A DNA stretch of 64,000 nucleotides from Streptomyces hygroscopicus subsp. hygroscopicus (GCF_030269125.1 NZ_BSSM01000021.1:1-64000); one strand, 5' to 3'. Counted from the stretch's first letter, positions 24,206-33,610 are shown. A program made the numbers and translations. Notes: generated from the letters alone by a model not told the origin.

Positions 24206-27200
24206 ATGACGCGAGCCGAGCACCCAACGGCCCACACTCCAGAACCGGACGACGCCCTGGTCGCGGACTCCCGCGAACGCGCCGTACGCTCCCTGCTGCG
24301 CCGACCGCAGTTGCGGCGCCTGTGGAGCGCGCAGCTGGTCAGCGGTGTCGGCGACATCCTCGCCCTCCTCGTCCTGGTCCTCCTCGTCCTCCAGGCGGCG
24401 ATCACCCAGGGCTCGTTCGGCGGCGGCTACCGGGGCGTCGCGTTCGCGGTCGCGACGGTCTTCGCGGCCCGGGGCCTCGCCGCGCTGCTCTTCGGCGCGG
24501 TCCTGCTCGGCCCGCTGACCACGCTCACCGCCCAGGAGGGCCCGCTCGACCGCCGCTGGACCATGGTCGGCGCCGACGGCCTGCGTGCCGTGCTGCTGAT
24601 CATCGCCCCCTTGTGGATCGACTGGTCCCCGGCGAACGCCCCGGCCGTGCTGCTGGTCACCGCCTTCGTCACCGGCGTCGCCGAGCGGCTGTGGACGGTG
24701 TGCCGCGAGGGCGCTGCCCCGGCCCTGCTGCCCGCCCCGCCGCCGGAGGGCGCGACCGTGCGGCCGCTGCCCGACCACATGGACGCCCTGCGCCGTCTCG
24801 CGCTGCGCACCGGCTTCCTCGCCGTACCGCTGGCCGCCGCCGCCCTGGTCGTCGCCGGCCTGCTCAACAACCTGCTGGGCACCGGCGTGCCGTGGTTCGA
24901 CCAGCACCACGCGGCCCTCGCGTCGTACGTCGCGGCGGGCCTGTTCGCCGCCTCCCTCTCCCTACTGACCTTCCTGGAGCTGCCCGGCACGCGCACCCCG
25001 CGCGCGCGGTCCCCGCTGGAGGGCCTGCGCCGCCCGCGCACCGGCGCCGGTGTCGACAAGGGGCGCACGGGCGCGATCCCGCTGCTCGTCCTCGCCTGCG
25101 CCGCCGTGGCCGGCGCCATCGCGGCCGCCGTCTCCGTGTGCGTGCTGCACGCCACCGACCTGGGCGGCGGCCCGGTGCTGTACGGCCTGCTGGTGCTCGG
25201 CCTGACCGGCGGCGTCGCCGTCGGCATCCGCACGGCACCCGCGCTGCTGCCCTCGCTGTCCCGTCGCCGGCTGCTGGCCCTGGCGATCGCCTTCACCGGC
25301 GTCGCGCTGCTGGCCGCCGGGCTGGTCCCGGACGTCACCACGGTGCTGCTGATCGTCACCCTGGCCGGTCTCGGCGCGGGCATCGCGGCCAACACCGGGC
25401 ACGCCCTGCTCGACCAGGAGACCGAGGACTACCGCAGGGCGCGCGTCACCGAGCACCTCCAGGCCGTCGTCCGCGTCTTGATAGTTCTCGGCGCGGTGAT
25501 CGCCCCGGTGGTCGCCGGGCTGATCGGACGGCACCGGCTGGAGAACGGCCGGTTCGTGTTCGCGCACGGCGGCGCCTCGTTCACGCTGATGCTGGTCGGC
25601 GCGCTGCTGCTGCCGGTGGCCGCGCTCGTGCTCGCCAAGGTCGACGACCGTTCCGGCATCCCGCTGCGCAAGGATCTCAAGGACGCGCTGCTCGGGGGCG
25701 AAGACCCCGTCGAGACGCAGACCGCGAGCGGCTTCTTCATCGCCCTGGAGGGCGGCGACGGCGCCGGCAAGTCCACCCAGGCCGAGGCCCTCGCCGAGTG
25801 GATCCGCGCCAAGGGCCACGAGGTCGTGCTCACCCGCGAGCCGGGGGCCACCCCCGTGGGCAAGCGGCTGCGCTCGATCCTGCTGGACGTGTCCTCGGCG
25901 GGCCTGTCCCACCGCGCGGAGGCACTGCTGTACGCCGCCGACCGCGCCGAGCACGTCGACACCGTCGTGCGCCCCGCCCTGGAGCGCGGCGCGGTGGTGA
26001 TCTCCGACCGCTACATCGACTCCTCCGTCGCCTACCAGGGCGCGGGCCGCGACCTGTCCCCGACCGAGATCGCCCGCATCAACCGCTGGGCGACCGACGG
26101 CCTCGTACCGCACCTCACCGTGCTGCTCGACGTCTCCCCCGAGGCCGCCCGCGAGCGGTTCACCGAGGCGCCGGACCGGCTGGAGTCGGAGCCCGCCGAG
26201 TTCCACGCGCGCGTGCGCGCCGGTTTCCTCACCCTGGCCGCCTCCGACCCCGGCCGCTACCTGGTGGTCGACGCCGGGCAGGAGCCCGAGGCCGTCACCA
26301 CCGTGATCCGGCACCGCCTCGACACCGTGCTGCCGCTGTCCCAGGCCGAGATCGAGGCCAGGGAGGAGGCGCGCAGGAAGGCCGAGGAGGAGGCCCGCCG
26401 CAAGGCCGAGGAAGAGGCCGCGCGCAAGGCCGAGGAGGAGCGCCTGGAGCGCGAGCGCCAGGAGGAGCTGGCCCGGCTGCGGGCCGAGGAGGAGGAGCGC
26501 AAGCGCCGCGAGCTGGAGGAGGCGCAGCGCCGCGAGGCCGAGCGGCAGGCGGAGGAGGCCCGGCAGCGGGCGGCCGAGGCGGCCCGGCGCGCCGAGGAGG
26601 AGCGGCAGCGGCTGCTCGCCGAGGAGAAGGCCCGCGCCGAGGCGGAGGCGCGCCGCAAGGCCGAGGAGGAGCGCCGCCGCAAGCAGGCCGAGGAAGAGGC
26701 CCGGCTGCGCGCGGAGGAGGAGGCCCGGCAGGCCCGGCTCCGCGCCGAGGAGGAGGCCCGGCAGGCCAAGGAGCGTGCCGAGGAGGAGGCCCGGCGCCTG
26801 GAGGCGCAGCGCAGGGCGGAGGACGCGCTGCTCCGCGCCGAGGAGGCCCGCCGTCGGGCCGCGGAGGCGGCCGCGGCCGCCGACCTGGCGGCCCGCAGGC
26901 CCGGCACCCCCCAGCCGAAGGCCCCGGGCGTGACCGCGGACGCGGCCACGGTGGCCACCCCGGTGGTGTCGCCGGGAGCGGGCACGGAGGAGACGGTGCC
27001 CACCCCGGTCCTCTCCCCGGACCAGGACGAGGCGTTCGGCAGCGAGGCCCGCGACTCGGTCTCCGAGGCCGAGACGACCGCCGAACTGCCGCAGCCGCCG
27101 GCCGTTCCCGGTGCCGCGGACGAGACGGCCGTGCTGCCGCAGGTGCCCGCCGGCGCCGCCGACGAGACCGCCGTACTGCCCCAGGTGGGCGCGGACGAGA

Positions 27201-27463
27201 CGGCCGTCCTGCCGCCCGTGCGCGACGAGGCCCCGGCGGACCGGATGCCGCGCGGCTTCTTCCGCGACGAGCGGACCGCGGGCCCCGACGGCTCCGAGGA
27301 CCGCACCCGCGAGATGCCCCGGCCCGGCACCGACGGCACCCGTCGCCGGCCCCGCCCCGACTGGGCCGAGGAGACCCCGCTGGACGACCTGCCGTCGCTG
27401 GCGGACGAGCTGCTGGGCTCGTACGACGAGGAGGACGGACCCCGGCGGGGCCGCCGGGGCTGA
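24206..27463 (+). CDS. tmk: MFS-like membrane domain fused to thymidylate kinase and a coiled-coil tail
   Basis: A 1,085-residue fusion. Residues 1-500 are hydrophobic with about 12 membrane segments, resembling a major facilitator-type transporter. Residues 508-710 are a complete dTMP kinase: P-loop LEGGDGAGKSTQ, DR(Y) motif VISDRYIDSSVAYQG, and a C-terminal LID-like region. Residues 711-896 are an almost pure charged helix of EEARRKAEE-type repeats. The last 190 residues are acidic and low-complexity, with DETAVLPQV repeated three times. Ordinary Tmk has about 210 residues. The ATG at 24206 lies 6 bases after a TAGGCT -10 box with no ribosome-binding site, so the mRNA is probably leaderless. 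Followed by holB, as tmk is in many bacteria. Confidence 0.9.
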   Translation: MTRAEHPTAHTPEPDDALVADSRERAVRSLLRRPQLRRLWSAQLVSGVGDILALLVLVLLVLQAAITQGSFGGGYRGVAFAVATVFAARGLAALLFGAVLLGPLTTLTAQEGPLDRRWTMVGADGLRAVLLIIAPLWIDWSPANAPAVLLVTAFVTGVAERLWTVCREGAAPALLPAPPPEGATVRPLPDHMDALRRLALRTGFLAVPLAAAALVVAGLLNNLLGTGVPWFDQHHAALASYVAAGLFAASLSLLTFLELPGTRTPRARSPLEGLRRPRTGAGVDKGRTGAIPLLVLACAAVAGAIAAAVSVCVLHATDLGGGPVLYGLLVLGLTGGVAVGIRTAPALLPSLSRRRLLALAIAFTGVALLAAGLVPDVTTVLLIVTLAGLGAGIAANTGHALLDQETEDYRRARVTEHLQAVVRVLIVLGAVIAPVVAGLIGRHRLENGRFVFAHGGASFTLMLVGALLLPVAALVLAKVDDRSGIPLRKDLKDALLGGEDPVETQTASGFFIALEGGDGAGKSTQAEALAEWIRAKGHEVVLTREPGATPVGKRLRSILLDVSSAGLSHRAEALLYAADRAEHVDTVVRPALERGAVVISDRYIDSSVAYQGAGRDLSPTEIARINRWATDGLVPHLTVLLDVSPEAARERFTEAPDRLESEPAEFHARVRAGFLTLAASDPGRYLVVDAGQEPEAVTTVIRHRLDTVLPLSQAEIEAREEARRKAEEEARRKAEEEAARKAEEERLERERQEELARLRAEEEERKRRELEEAQRREAERQAEEARQRAAEAARRAEEERQRLLAEEKARAEAEARRKAEEERRRKQAEEEARLRAEEEARQARLRAEEEARQAKERAEEEARRLEAQRRAEDALLRAEEARRRAAEAAAAADLAARRPGTPQPKAPGVTADAATVATPVVSPGAGTEETVPTPVLSPDQDEAFGSEARDSVSEAETTAELPQPPAVPGAADETAVLPQVPAGAADETAVLPQVGADETAVLPPVRDEAPADRMPRGFFRDERTAGPDGSEDRTREMPRPGTDGTRRRPRPDWAEETPLDDLPSLADELLGSYDEEDGPRRGRRG

Positions 27464-27477
27464 CCCCGGGTCCGTAC

Positions 27478-27524
27478 GGAGCGGCGCTCGTGCCCCGCGT
27501 GGAGCAGGGGGCGGGCGCCGCTCC
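27478..27524 (+). terminator. Hairpin after the tmk fusion gene
   Basis: Ten-bp stem GGAGCGGCGC (27478-27487) with its complement at 27515-27524 around a 27-base loop. It could attenuate read-through into holB. Confidence 0.5.
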
Positions 27525-27629
27525 GTGTCGGCGGTGCCGTCGGCGGGCGTCCTCGTGGTCGGCGTTGTCAGAGCCCACCCGCACAATGGAGGTCGGAGCG
27601 CGGAGTGTGACGGAAGGGCGGCGTGACCC

Positions 27630-28835
27630 GTGAGCGTGTGGGACGACCTCGTCGGGCAGGAGAAGGTGAGCGCGGTGCTGGACGCCGCCGCCCGGGACGC
27701 CGACGCCCTGGTCACCGCCGCCGCGGCCGACGAGCCGCTGCCGGAGACGTCCCGGATGACGCACGCGTGGCTGTTCACCGGCCCGCCCGGCGCGGGCCGC
27801 AACCAGGCGGCCCGGTCCTTCGCCGCCGCCCTCCAGTGCGTCAGCCCCGACCGCGCCCTCGGCGGCGCGCCCGGCTGCGGCTTCTGCGACGGCTGCCACA
27901 CCGCGCTGCTCGGCACCCACGCGGACGTCTCCACGGTCGCCGCGGTCGGCGCGGAGATCCTGGTGAGGGACATGCGGGACACGGTCCGCAAGTCGTTCAC
28001 CGCGCCGGCCAACGGGCGCTGGCAGATCATCCTGGTCGAGGACGCCGAGCGGTTAAACGAGAAGTCGGCGAACGCCGTGCTCAAGGCCGTCGAGGAGCCC
28101 GCCCCCCGCACGGTCTGGCTGCTGTGCGCCCCCTCCATCGAGGACGTGCTGCCGACCATCCGCTCCCGCTGCCGCCATCTGAACCTGCGCACGCCCTCGG
28201 TGGACGCGGTCGCCGACATGCTCGTACGACGCGACGGCGTCGAACCGCAGGCCGCGGCCGCCGCCGCCCGCGCCACCCAGGGACACGTGGACCGCGCCCG
28301 CCGCCTGGCCACGGACCCGGCGGCCCGTGAGCGCCGCGCCGCCGTCCTCAGGCTCCCGCTGCGCCTGGACGAGGTCGGCGCCTGCCTCAAGGCCGCCCAG
28401 GAACTGGTCGACGCCGCCGCCGAGGACGCCAAGCAGCTCGCCGAGGAGATGGACGGCAAGGAGGCCGAGGAGCTGAAGGCGGCGCTCGGCGCGGCCCAGG
28501 GCGGTCGGCTGCCGCGCGGCACGGCGGGCGTGATGAAGGACCTGGAGGACATGCAGAAGCGCCGCAGGACCCGTACCCAGCGCGACAGCCTGGACGTGGC
28601 CCTCGGCGACCTCACCACCTTCTACCGCGACGTCCTCGCCCTCCAGCTCGGCTCGCGCGTGGCGATCGCCAACGCGGACGCGCAGGAGGCGCTGGACCGG
28701 CTGGCCCGCGGCAGTTCCCCGGAGTCCACCCTGCGCCGCATCGAGGCGGTCGCCGCGTGCCGCGAGGCCCTGGACCGCAATGTGGCGCCGCTGCTGGCGG
28801 TGGAGGCGATGACGATGGCGTTGCGGGCGGGCTGA
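27630..28835 (+). CDS. holB: DNA polymerase III delta-prime subunit, with a TTA codon
   Basis: The 401-residue clamp-loader subunit starts at GTG 27630. It has an AAA+ fold: degenerate Walker A GPPGAGRNQAA near residue 50 (Arg and Asn replace Lys and Ser/Thr), a four-cysteine zinc module (C..GCGFCDGC, residues 70-90), Walker B region IILVEDAERLNEK and sensor LLCAPSIEDVLPTIRSRCR. The inactive P-loop is as expected for delta-prime, which opens the clamp without hydrolysing ATP. Codon 142 (28,053-28,055) is TTA, very rare in Streptomyces and read only by the bldA tRNA. The C-terminal half carries an acidic helical insertion (EDAKQLAEEMDGKEAEEL). Confidence 0.9.
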   Translation: MSVWDDLVGQEKVSAVLDAAARDADALVTAAAADEPLPETSRMTHAWLFTGPPGAGRNQAARSFAAALQCVSPDRALGGAPGCGFCDGCHTALLGTHADVSTVAAVGAEILVRDMRDTVRKSFTAPANGRWQIILVEDAERLNEKSANAVLKAVEEPAPRTVWLLCAPSIEDVLPTIRSRCRHLNLRTPSVDAVADMLVRRDGVEPQAAAAAARATQGHVDRARRLATDPAARERRAAVLRLPLRLDEVGACLKAAQELVDAAAEDAKQLAEEMDGKEAEELKAALGAAQGGRLPRGTAGVMKDLEDMQKRRRTRTQRDSLDVALGDLTTFYRDVLALQLGSRVAIANADAQEALDRLARGSSPESTLRRIEAVAACREALDRNVAPLLAVEAMTMALRAG

Positions 28836-28936
28836 CGGTGCCGTTCCGGATGCCGTTCCCGACGCCCCGTCCCCCGTACGGGGCGACAATCCGAACTCCT
28901 CGCGTCCGCCGCGTCGCCCAGCGTTACTCTCGCGGG

Positions 28937-30574
28937 ATGCAGACCAGGTCCTCCCCCTTCCGGCCCCGCGGCGGGCGTCCCGCGGCCCGCCCCCGGACCA
29001 CGGCCCGGCTCACCGCCGCCGCCCTGATGACCGCGGCCCTCCTCGTGTCCGCGTGCTCGCCGGGCAGCAGCTCGATCAGGCCGTCCTCGGCGGCGTCGAC
29101 GCGGCCCGACGCGGCGGCCGCCCCCGTCCTGGCCCCGCTGCCGCGCGCGATCCCGGCCGCGCTCACGCCGTACTACACGCAGCGGCTCCAGTGGCGCGAC
29201 TGCGGCGCCCCCGGGTTCCAGTGCGCCACGATGAAGGCCCCGCTGGACTACGCCCGGCCGGGCGCGGGCGACGTACGGCTCGCGGTGACCCGCAAGGCCG
29301 CGACCGGCAGCGCCCGGCCGCTCGGCTCGCTGCTGGTCAACCCGGGCGGTCCGGGCGGCTCGGCGGTGGACTACCTGCAGCAGTATGCCGGTCTCGGCTA
29401 CCCCGCCGAGGTCCGCGCCCGGTACGACATGGTCGCGATGGACCCGCGCGGCGTCGCCCGCAGCGAGCCCGTCGAGTGCCTCGGCGACCGCCAGATGGAC
29501 ACGTACACGCAGACCGACGTCACTCCCGACGACCGGGCGGAGGAGGACGCGGCGGTCGCGGCCGACGAGAAGTTCGCCCGGGCCTGCGGGGCGCACTCGG
29601 CGCGGCTGCTGCGGCATGTCTCCACCGTCGAGGTGGCCCGGGACATGGACGTCCTCCGCGCGGCGCTGGGCGACGCGAAGCTGAACTACGTGGGGGCGTC
29701 GTACGGCACCTTCCTCGGCGCGACCTACGCCGGCCTCTTCCCGAGCCGGGTGGGCCGCGTGGTCCTGGACGGCGCCCTTGACCCCTCCCTGGACTCCCGC
29801 ACGGTGAACCTGGAGCAGGCCCGGGGTTTCGAGACGGCGTTCCAGGCCTTCACCGAGGACTGCGTGCGCCGCGCGGACTGCCCGCTCGGGGGCAGCGGTA
29901 CGACCCCGCGGCAGGCCGCCGACCACCTCAGGAGCTTCTTCCGCAAGCTGGACGGCCATCCCGTCCCGGCGGGCGACCGCGACGGCCGGAAGCTGGGCGA
30001 GGCGCTGGCCACCACCGGCGTGATCGCGGCGATGTACGACGAGGGCGCCTGGTCCCGGCTGCGCGCGGCGCTGACCTCGGCGACGAAGGGCGACGGCGCG
30101 GCCCTGCTCGCCCTCTCGGACAGCTACTACGAGCGGGACGCGGACGGCCACTACAGCAACCTGATGATGGCCAACAACGCCGTGAACTGCCTGGACCTGC
30201 CGCCCGCCTTCACCGGCCCCCGCCAGGTGGAGCAGGCGCGGACCGCGTTCGAGAAGGCGTCCCCGGTCTTCAGCGAGGGGCTGGCCTGGTCCTCGCTGAA
30301 CTGCGCGTACTGGCCGGTGCGGGCCACGGGCGAACCGCACCGCATCACGGCACGGGGCGCGGCCCCGATCGTGGTCGTCGGCACCGTCCGCGACCCCGCC
30401 ACCCCCTACCGCTGGGCCCAGTCCCTGGCCCACCAGCTGACCTCCGGCCACCTGCTGACCTACGACGGCGACGGTCACACCGCGTTCCTGCGCGGCAGCA
30501 ACTGCGTCGACTCCGCGATCGGCACCTACCTCCTCCACGGCACCCCGCCACCCCCCGGCAAACGCTGCTCCTGA
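28937..30574 (+). CDS. Secreted tripeptidyl aminopeptidase (alpha/beta hydrolase, S33)
   Basis: The 545-residue lipoprotein has a twin-basic leader and lipobox LVSAC near residue 40. An oxyanion-hole motif LVNPGGPGGS, nucleophile elbow GASYGTFLG, the acid residue region VGTVRDPATPY and the catalytic His in DGDGHTAF are all present. It resembles Streptomyces SlpD/SlpE and tripeptidyl aminopeptidases, which trim N-terminal tripeptides from secreted proteins. The ATG at 28937 lies 6 bases after TACTCT with no ribosome-binding site, suggesting a leaderless mRNA. It is the last chromosomal gene before the tRNA. Confidence 0.85.
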   Translation: MQTRSSPFRPRGGRPAARPRTTARLTAAALMTAALLVSACSPGSSSIRPSSAASTRPDAAAAPVLAPLPRAIPAALTPYYTQRLQWRDCGAPGFQCATMKAPLDYARPGAGDVRLAVTRKAATGSARPLGSLLVNPGGPGGSAVDYLQQYAGLGYPAEVRARYDMVAMDPRGVARSEPVECLGDRQMDTYTQTDVTPDDRAEEDAAVAADEKFARACGAHSARLLRHVSTVEVARDMDVLRAALGDAKLNYVGASYGTFLGATYAGLFPSRVGRVVLDGALDPSLDSRTVNLEQARGFETAFQAFTEDCVRRADCPLGGSGTTPRQAADHLRSFFRKLDGHPVPAGDRDGRKLGEALATTGVIAAMYDEGAWSRLRAALTSATKGDGAALLALSDSYYERDADGHYSNLMMANNAVNCLDLPPAFTGPRQVEQARTAFEKASPVFSEGLAWSSLNCAYWPVRATGEPHRITARGAAPIVVVGTVRDPATPYRWAQSLAHQLTSGHLLTYDGDGHTAFLRGSNCVDSAIGTYLLHGTPPPPGKRCS

Positions 30575-30583
30575 CCCCCCGCC

Positions 30584-30613
30584 CCGGCCCCGGCGCCCCC
30601 GCCCCGGGGCCGG
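30584..30613 (+). terminator. Terminator after the aminopeptidase gene
   Basis: Perfect 10-bp stem CCGGCCCCGG with complement CCGGGGCCGG around a 10-base loop, 9 bp past the stop codon. Confidence 0.7.
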
Positions 30614-30681
30614 TACGAAGCACCCCGGAAACTGTGTAGACTTACCGACGTTGCCGATCGCACCCTAGGTGCAGGCAACGC

Positions 30682-30755
30682 GCCGCTTTAGCTCAGATGG
30701 CCAGAGCAACGCACTCGTAATGCGTAGGTCTCGGGTTCGAATCCCGAAAGCGGCT
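30682..30755 (+). tRNA. tRNA-Thr (anticodon CGT)
   Basis: A 74-base tRNA. Acceptor GCCGCTT pairs with AAGCGGC; the anticodon stem ACGCA/TGCGT encloses loop CTCGTAA giving anticodon CGT (reads ACG); the T-arm is TCGGG TTCGAAT CCCGA; the discriminator is T and CCA is not encoded. A TAGACT -10 box near 30,639 and a leader hairpin (CGTTGCC...GGCAACG, about 30,648-30,680) precede it. The 3' 42 bases lie in the attachment repeat, so integration rebuilt the tRNA end. Confidence 0.95.
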
Positions 30756-30756
30756 C
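30714..30756. repeat. Left attachment site (attL core)
   Basis: 43 bases starting CTCGTAATGCGTAGG in the anticodon loop and ending one base after the tRNA. Identical to 50,513-50,555. Confidence 0.92.
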
Positions 30757-30760
30757 CGGC

Positions 30761-30796
30761 AAAGGCCAGGTCACATAGCCCGTGACCTGGCCTTTT
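30761..30796 (+). terminator. Element-borne tRNA terminator
   Basis: Stem AAAGGCCAGGTCAC (30761-30774) pairs with GTGACCTGGCCTTT, loop ATAGCCC, followed by T. It replaces the chromosomal terminator now displaced beyond attR. Confidence 0.8.
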
Positions 30797-30848
30797 GTGT
30801 TGCTTGGGGCATGACGCGTCACACGGCAGGGGTGCCGCGAGATGGCTT

Positions 30849-30881
30849 GCGTGAGCGATGCGTGAGCGATGCGTGAGCGGA
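30849..30881. repeat. Three 11-bp direct repeats near attL (putative integrase arm sites)
   Basis: GCGTGAGCGAT occurs twice in tandem and a third copy ends GCGTGAGCGGA. The same repeat occurs twice near attR at 50,377-50,398. Position about 95 bp inside the core fits arm-type binding sites of tyrosine integrases. Confidence 0.6.
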
Positions 30882-30894
30882 GCGGTCCGGTGCC

Positions 30895-32494
30895 CTACTT
30901 CTTGGGCTTCTTCCGCTTGCCCTTCCTCTTGGCCCTGGCCCCGGCTTTCGCCTTGGCCGCCGCCTTCTTCGCGGCCTTACGGGCCTCCTCCGCCTCGGTC
31001 TTCCGCTGAAGCGGGACCAGCTTGGCGGTGGCCTCGGCGGCGTTCTTGCCGACTTGGGGCAGGACGCTCTGGTAAATGTCCCGCGTGATGCGGGTGTCGC
31101 TGTGCCCGAGAGTGTCCGACACGATCTTCACGTCGATGCCGGCGGCGAGCATGAGCGTGGCCGCCCCGTGCCGGAGGTCGTGCAGCCGGATTGGCGGGAG
31201 CCCGGAGGCGGCGACGAGCCGCTCGAAGAGGTCAGTTACCTTCCCGGGATGGAGCCAGGAGCCGTCTTCTTGGGTGAAGACCATGCCGGTGTCCACCCAG
31301 GCTGTTCCCCACTCCTCGCGGTCCGCGTCCTGCTGTTCGCGGTGCCGCTTCAGGACGCTGACGGTGTCGTCGTCGAGCGCGACCACGCGGAAGCCGCTGT
31401 CCGTCTTGGGCGCGGAGGTCTCGACCTCCCACCCGTCCTGGACGAGCTGGGCGGAGACGGTCAGGGAGTGGTCATCGAGGTTGGTCTCCGACCAGGGTTG
31501 CGCGCATGCCTCGCCCCGCCGCAGGCCGCGGAAGGCGATCAGGTGCCACATCGCGTACAGCCGGTCCTCCACGACGAAGTCGAGGAACGCGCCGGTCTGT
31601 TTGGGTGTCCAGACCATCACGGGCGAGGGTTTCTCGCCCGTCTGCTCCCACTTGGCGACCCGCGCGTCCGTCCACACCAGAGCCTTCGGCTTGCGCACGG
31701 GGTCGAGTTCCACGTGGGCGGCTGGGTTGAAGGTGAGGATCTGCTGGCCGATCGCGTCGTTCAGCGCGGCCCGTAGCGTGGCCTTGATGCGCTGCCGGGT
31801 GGCCGGGCCGGTCACGCGCCGGAACGGGGGCATGGCGTCAATCGCCGTCTTCATCGCCTTGCGACGGGCGCGGTTGTCCGTGCCCTTCCACGGCACGGTG
31901 GCCAATTCCTCCACCGCGGCACGGCGCTGGGCGTTCTGCTCCAGGATCTCGGCGTTGGCATCGGAGATGGCCGTGAACATGTCGCTGAGATGGCTCACGC
32001 GCAGGCGGTCGAGGCGGTGGTGGCCGATCCGGGGCTTCAAGTGGAAGCGGATCGGTCTCGTAGCGGCTGAGTCCCGACTTGCGGATGCGCTTGCCGTCGA
32101 GCCATCGGTCGAGCCACTCGCTGACGGTCAGGCGGCCGATCAGGTCCTGACCGGACTTCAGGCGTCGGCGGGTCTCCTCGACATCCGGCAGTGGCGACTT
32201 CTCGTCGCCGACCTCTTCCAGCATGGCAGCGATGAGCGCCATGCCCTCGGGGTCGTCGGTGTCGGCGAGGCCGAGCAGGGCGCGGACGTGGTCGAGGTCG
32301 GCCTGGGCCGCCTTCAGGGAGTCGTAGCCGGCGCGGCTGAAGGAGCGGCGGGTGCCGTCCTCGTGGGGCGGGAGCTCCTGGCGTATGGAGTACGAGCCGT
32401 GCTTACGGTTGGAGAGCTTCGGGCACTTCTTGCCGAGCGGCTTACCGTTGTGAGGGTCGCGGCAGTAGCAGCGGCGGTGGGTGGAACCCTTCAA
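30895..32494 (-). pseudogene. int: Tyrosine site-specific integrase, frameshifted
   Basis: Two reading frames together encode one integrase of about 530 residues. The N-terminal part (ATG 32494 to about 32,053) has a Cys/His-rich start (HRRCYCRDPHNGKPLGKKCP) and the SAM-like core-binding domain. The C-terminal part has the catalytic residues: Arg in AFRGLRRGEA, HDLRHG, and HSDTRITRDIYQ with the Tyr nucleophile. The frames part at about 32,053, where the mRNA reads ACC G ATC; related integrases read Tyr-Glu-Thr/Gly-His-Ile-Arg there, so two bases appear lost. The C-terminus is a Lys/Ala/Arg tail. It starts in a 4-bp overlap with the XRE gene. A sequencing error cannot be excluded. Confidence 0.8.
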
Positions 32495-33171
32495 AGATCA
32501 TTCTCCTCATCGGTGTTGCCGACGGGTGGGTCGACGTCGGCGAGTTCTGGTGGCAGGTGCGGTGGTGTGCCGCCGTCTTCGCGGATGAAGGCGCGGGCGC
32601 TGCGGAGCCGGTACTTGGCTTCCAACACCCTTTCGGCGTAGTCGGCTTGGGCGAGTACGGCTTCCTCGCGTTCGGCCTGGTTGGGTGCCGTCTCGGCTTT
32701 CCAGCGCTCGTGCTTCTCGCCTTTCAGAGCGGCCAGGGCGGCGCGCTGGTAGCGGACGTGGGCGCGGAAGTTGCGGAGCATGTCGTCTTCCATGCCGAAG
32801 TCCTCCCTGTCGCCGGTGAACCAGTGCATGGCATCCCATGTGGGGTCGGAGTGCTGCAGGGGAAGGCGCTGGACTCGGTCGACGTAGCCGACGGGGTAGA
32901 GCAGGCAGATGGGGTAGGTCCGCAGGGCTTCGGCGAGGACGAGGACGTCGACCAGGGGCAGGTTGGCTCGGCGGCCGGATTCCATGTTGGCGATCACGTT
33001 GCGCGGGATCGGATGGCCGATCTCCTCGCAGCGGTCGGCCAGGTCCTGGGCGCTCATGCGCAGCTCCTTCCTTCGTCTGCGGACCTCGGCTGCCACCGTG
33101 GCCATCACCTGATCCACCCACTCCGGGACGTCGTCCTCGTCATCTCCAGGATCAAAACCGTGTTGTGTCAT
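32491..33171 (-). CDS. XRE-family helix-turn-helix regulator of the element
   Basis: The 226-residue protein has an HTH at about residues 30-75 (RRKELRMSAQDLADRCEEIG...NVIANMESGRR). The rest is helical and charged with no recognised ligand domain. It overlaps the integrase start by 4 bases, so it is co-translated with it. It diverges from the excisionase-like gene and probably controls excision. A TAATGT -10 box ends 6 bases before the ATG with no ribosome-binding site, suggesting a leaderless mRNA. Confidence 0.8.
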   Translation of the reverse strand: MTQHGFDPGDDEDDVPEWVDQVMATVAAEVRRRRKELRMSAQDLADRCEEIGHPIPRNVIANMESGRRANLPLVDVLVLAEALRTYPICLLYPVGYVDRVQRLPLQHSDPTWDAMHWFTGDREDFGMEDDMLRNFRAHVRYQRAALAALKGEKHERWKAETAPNQAEREEAVLAQADYAERVLEAKYRLRSARAFIREDGGTPPHLPPELADVDPPVGNTDEENDL

Positions 33172-33266
33172 GGAGACACATTAGCTTCCCGATGATGGTT
33201 AGTGATCGCCTGGAGCCGGACGTGATGCCGCGTTCGCCGAGGGCTCACTCATGAACGGAGCACTGC

Positions 33267-33497
33267 ATGCGCAACAAGGAGACCGCCGAGCAGCCCAAGG
33301 GCATGACACGAGAAGAGCTGCTGGCCCTGCCCGCCGCCGTTGACCTCGACACCGGCAACCGGGCGCTGGGGCTGGGCCGGAGCAAGGGCTACGAGCTGGC
33401 CAAGCGCGGCGAGTACCCGTGCAAGGTCCTGCGGCTGGGCAAGGCGTACCGCGTCGTGACCGCCGACCTGTTGAACCTGCTCGGCCTGGCCGCATGA
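33267..33497 (+). CDS. Excisionase-like small winged-helix protein
   Basis: The 76-residue protein has the AlpA/Xis-type helix pattern LGLGRSKGYELAKRGEYPCKVLRLGKAYRVVTADLLNLLGL. Such proteins bend att DNA to direct excision. The ATG at 33267 has GGAG nine bases upstream. It is divergent from the XRE-integrase pair. Confidence 0.75.
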   Translation: MRNKETAEQPKGMTREELLALPAAVDLDTGNRALGLGRSKGYELAKRGEYPCKVLRLGKAYRVVTADLLNLLGLAA

Positions 33498-33610
33498 CGA
33501 CCCGAGCCCATAGCAGACGCTTCTGCGCTGAGCTGACACAGAAACGCTGGACTGTGTCGGGGCGTGGACGTACTGTCCGTGTTCCCTCGCCCCGGCCAAG
33601 GAAGCGAGAA

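Noticed and set aside
30640..30681. T-box or riboswitch upstream of tRNA-Thr
   Set aside because: The hairpin is a short leader structure directly before the tRNA with no T-box sequence and no coding gene downstream.
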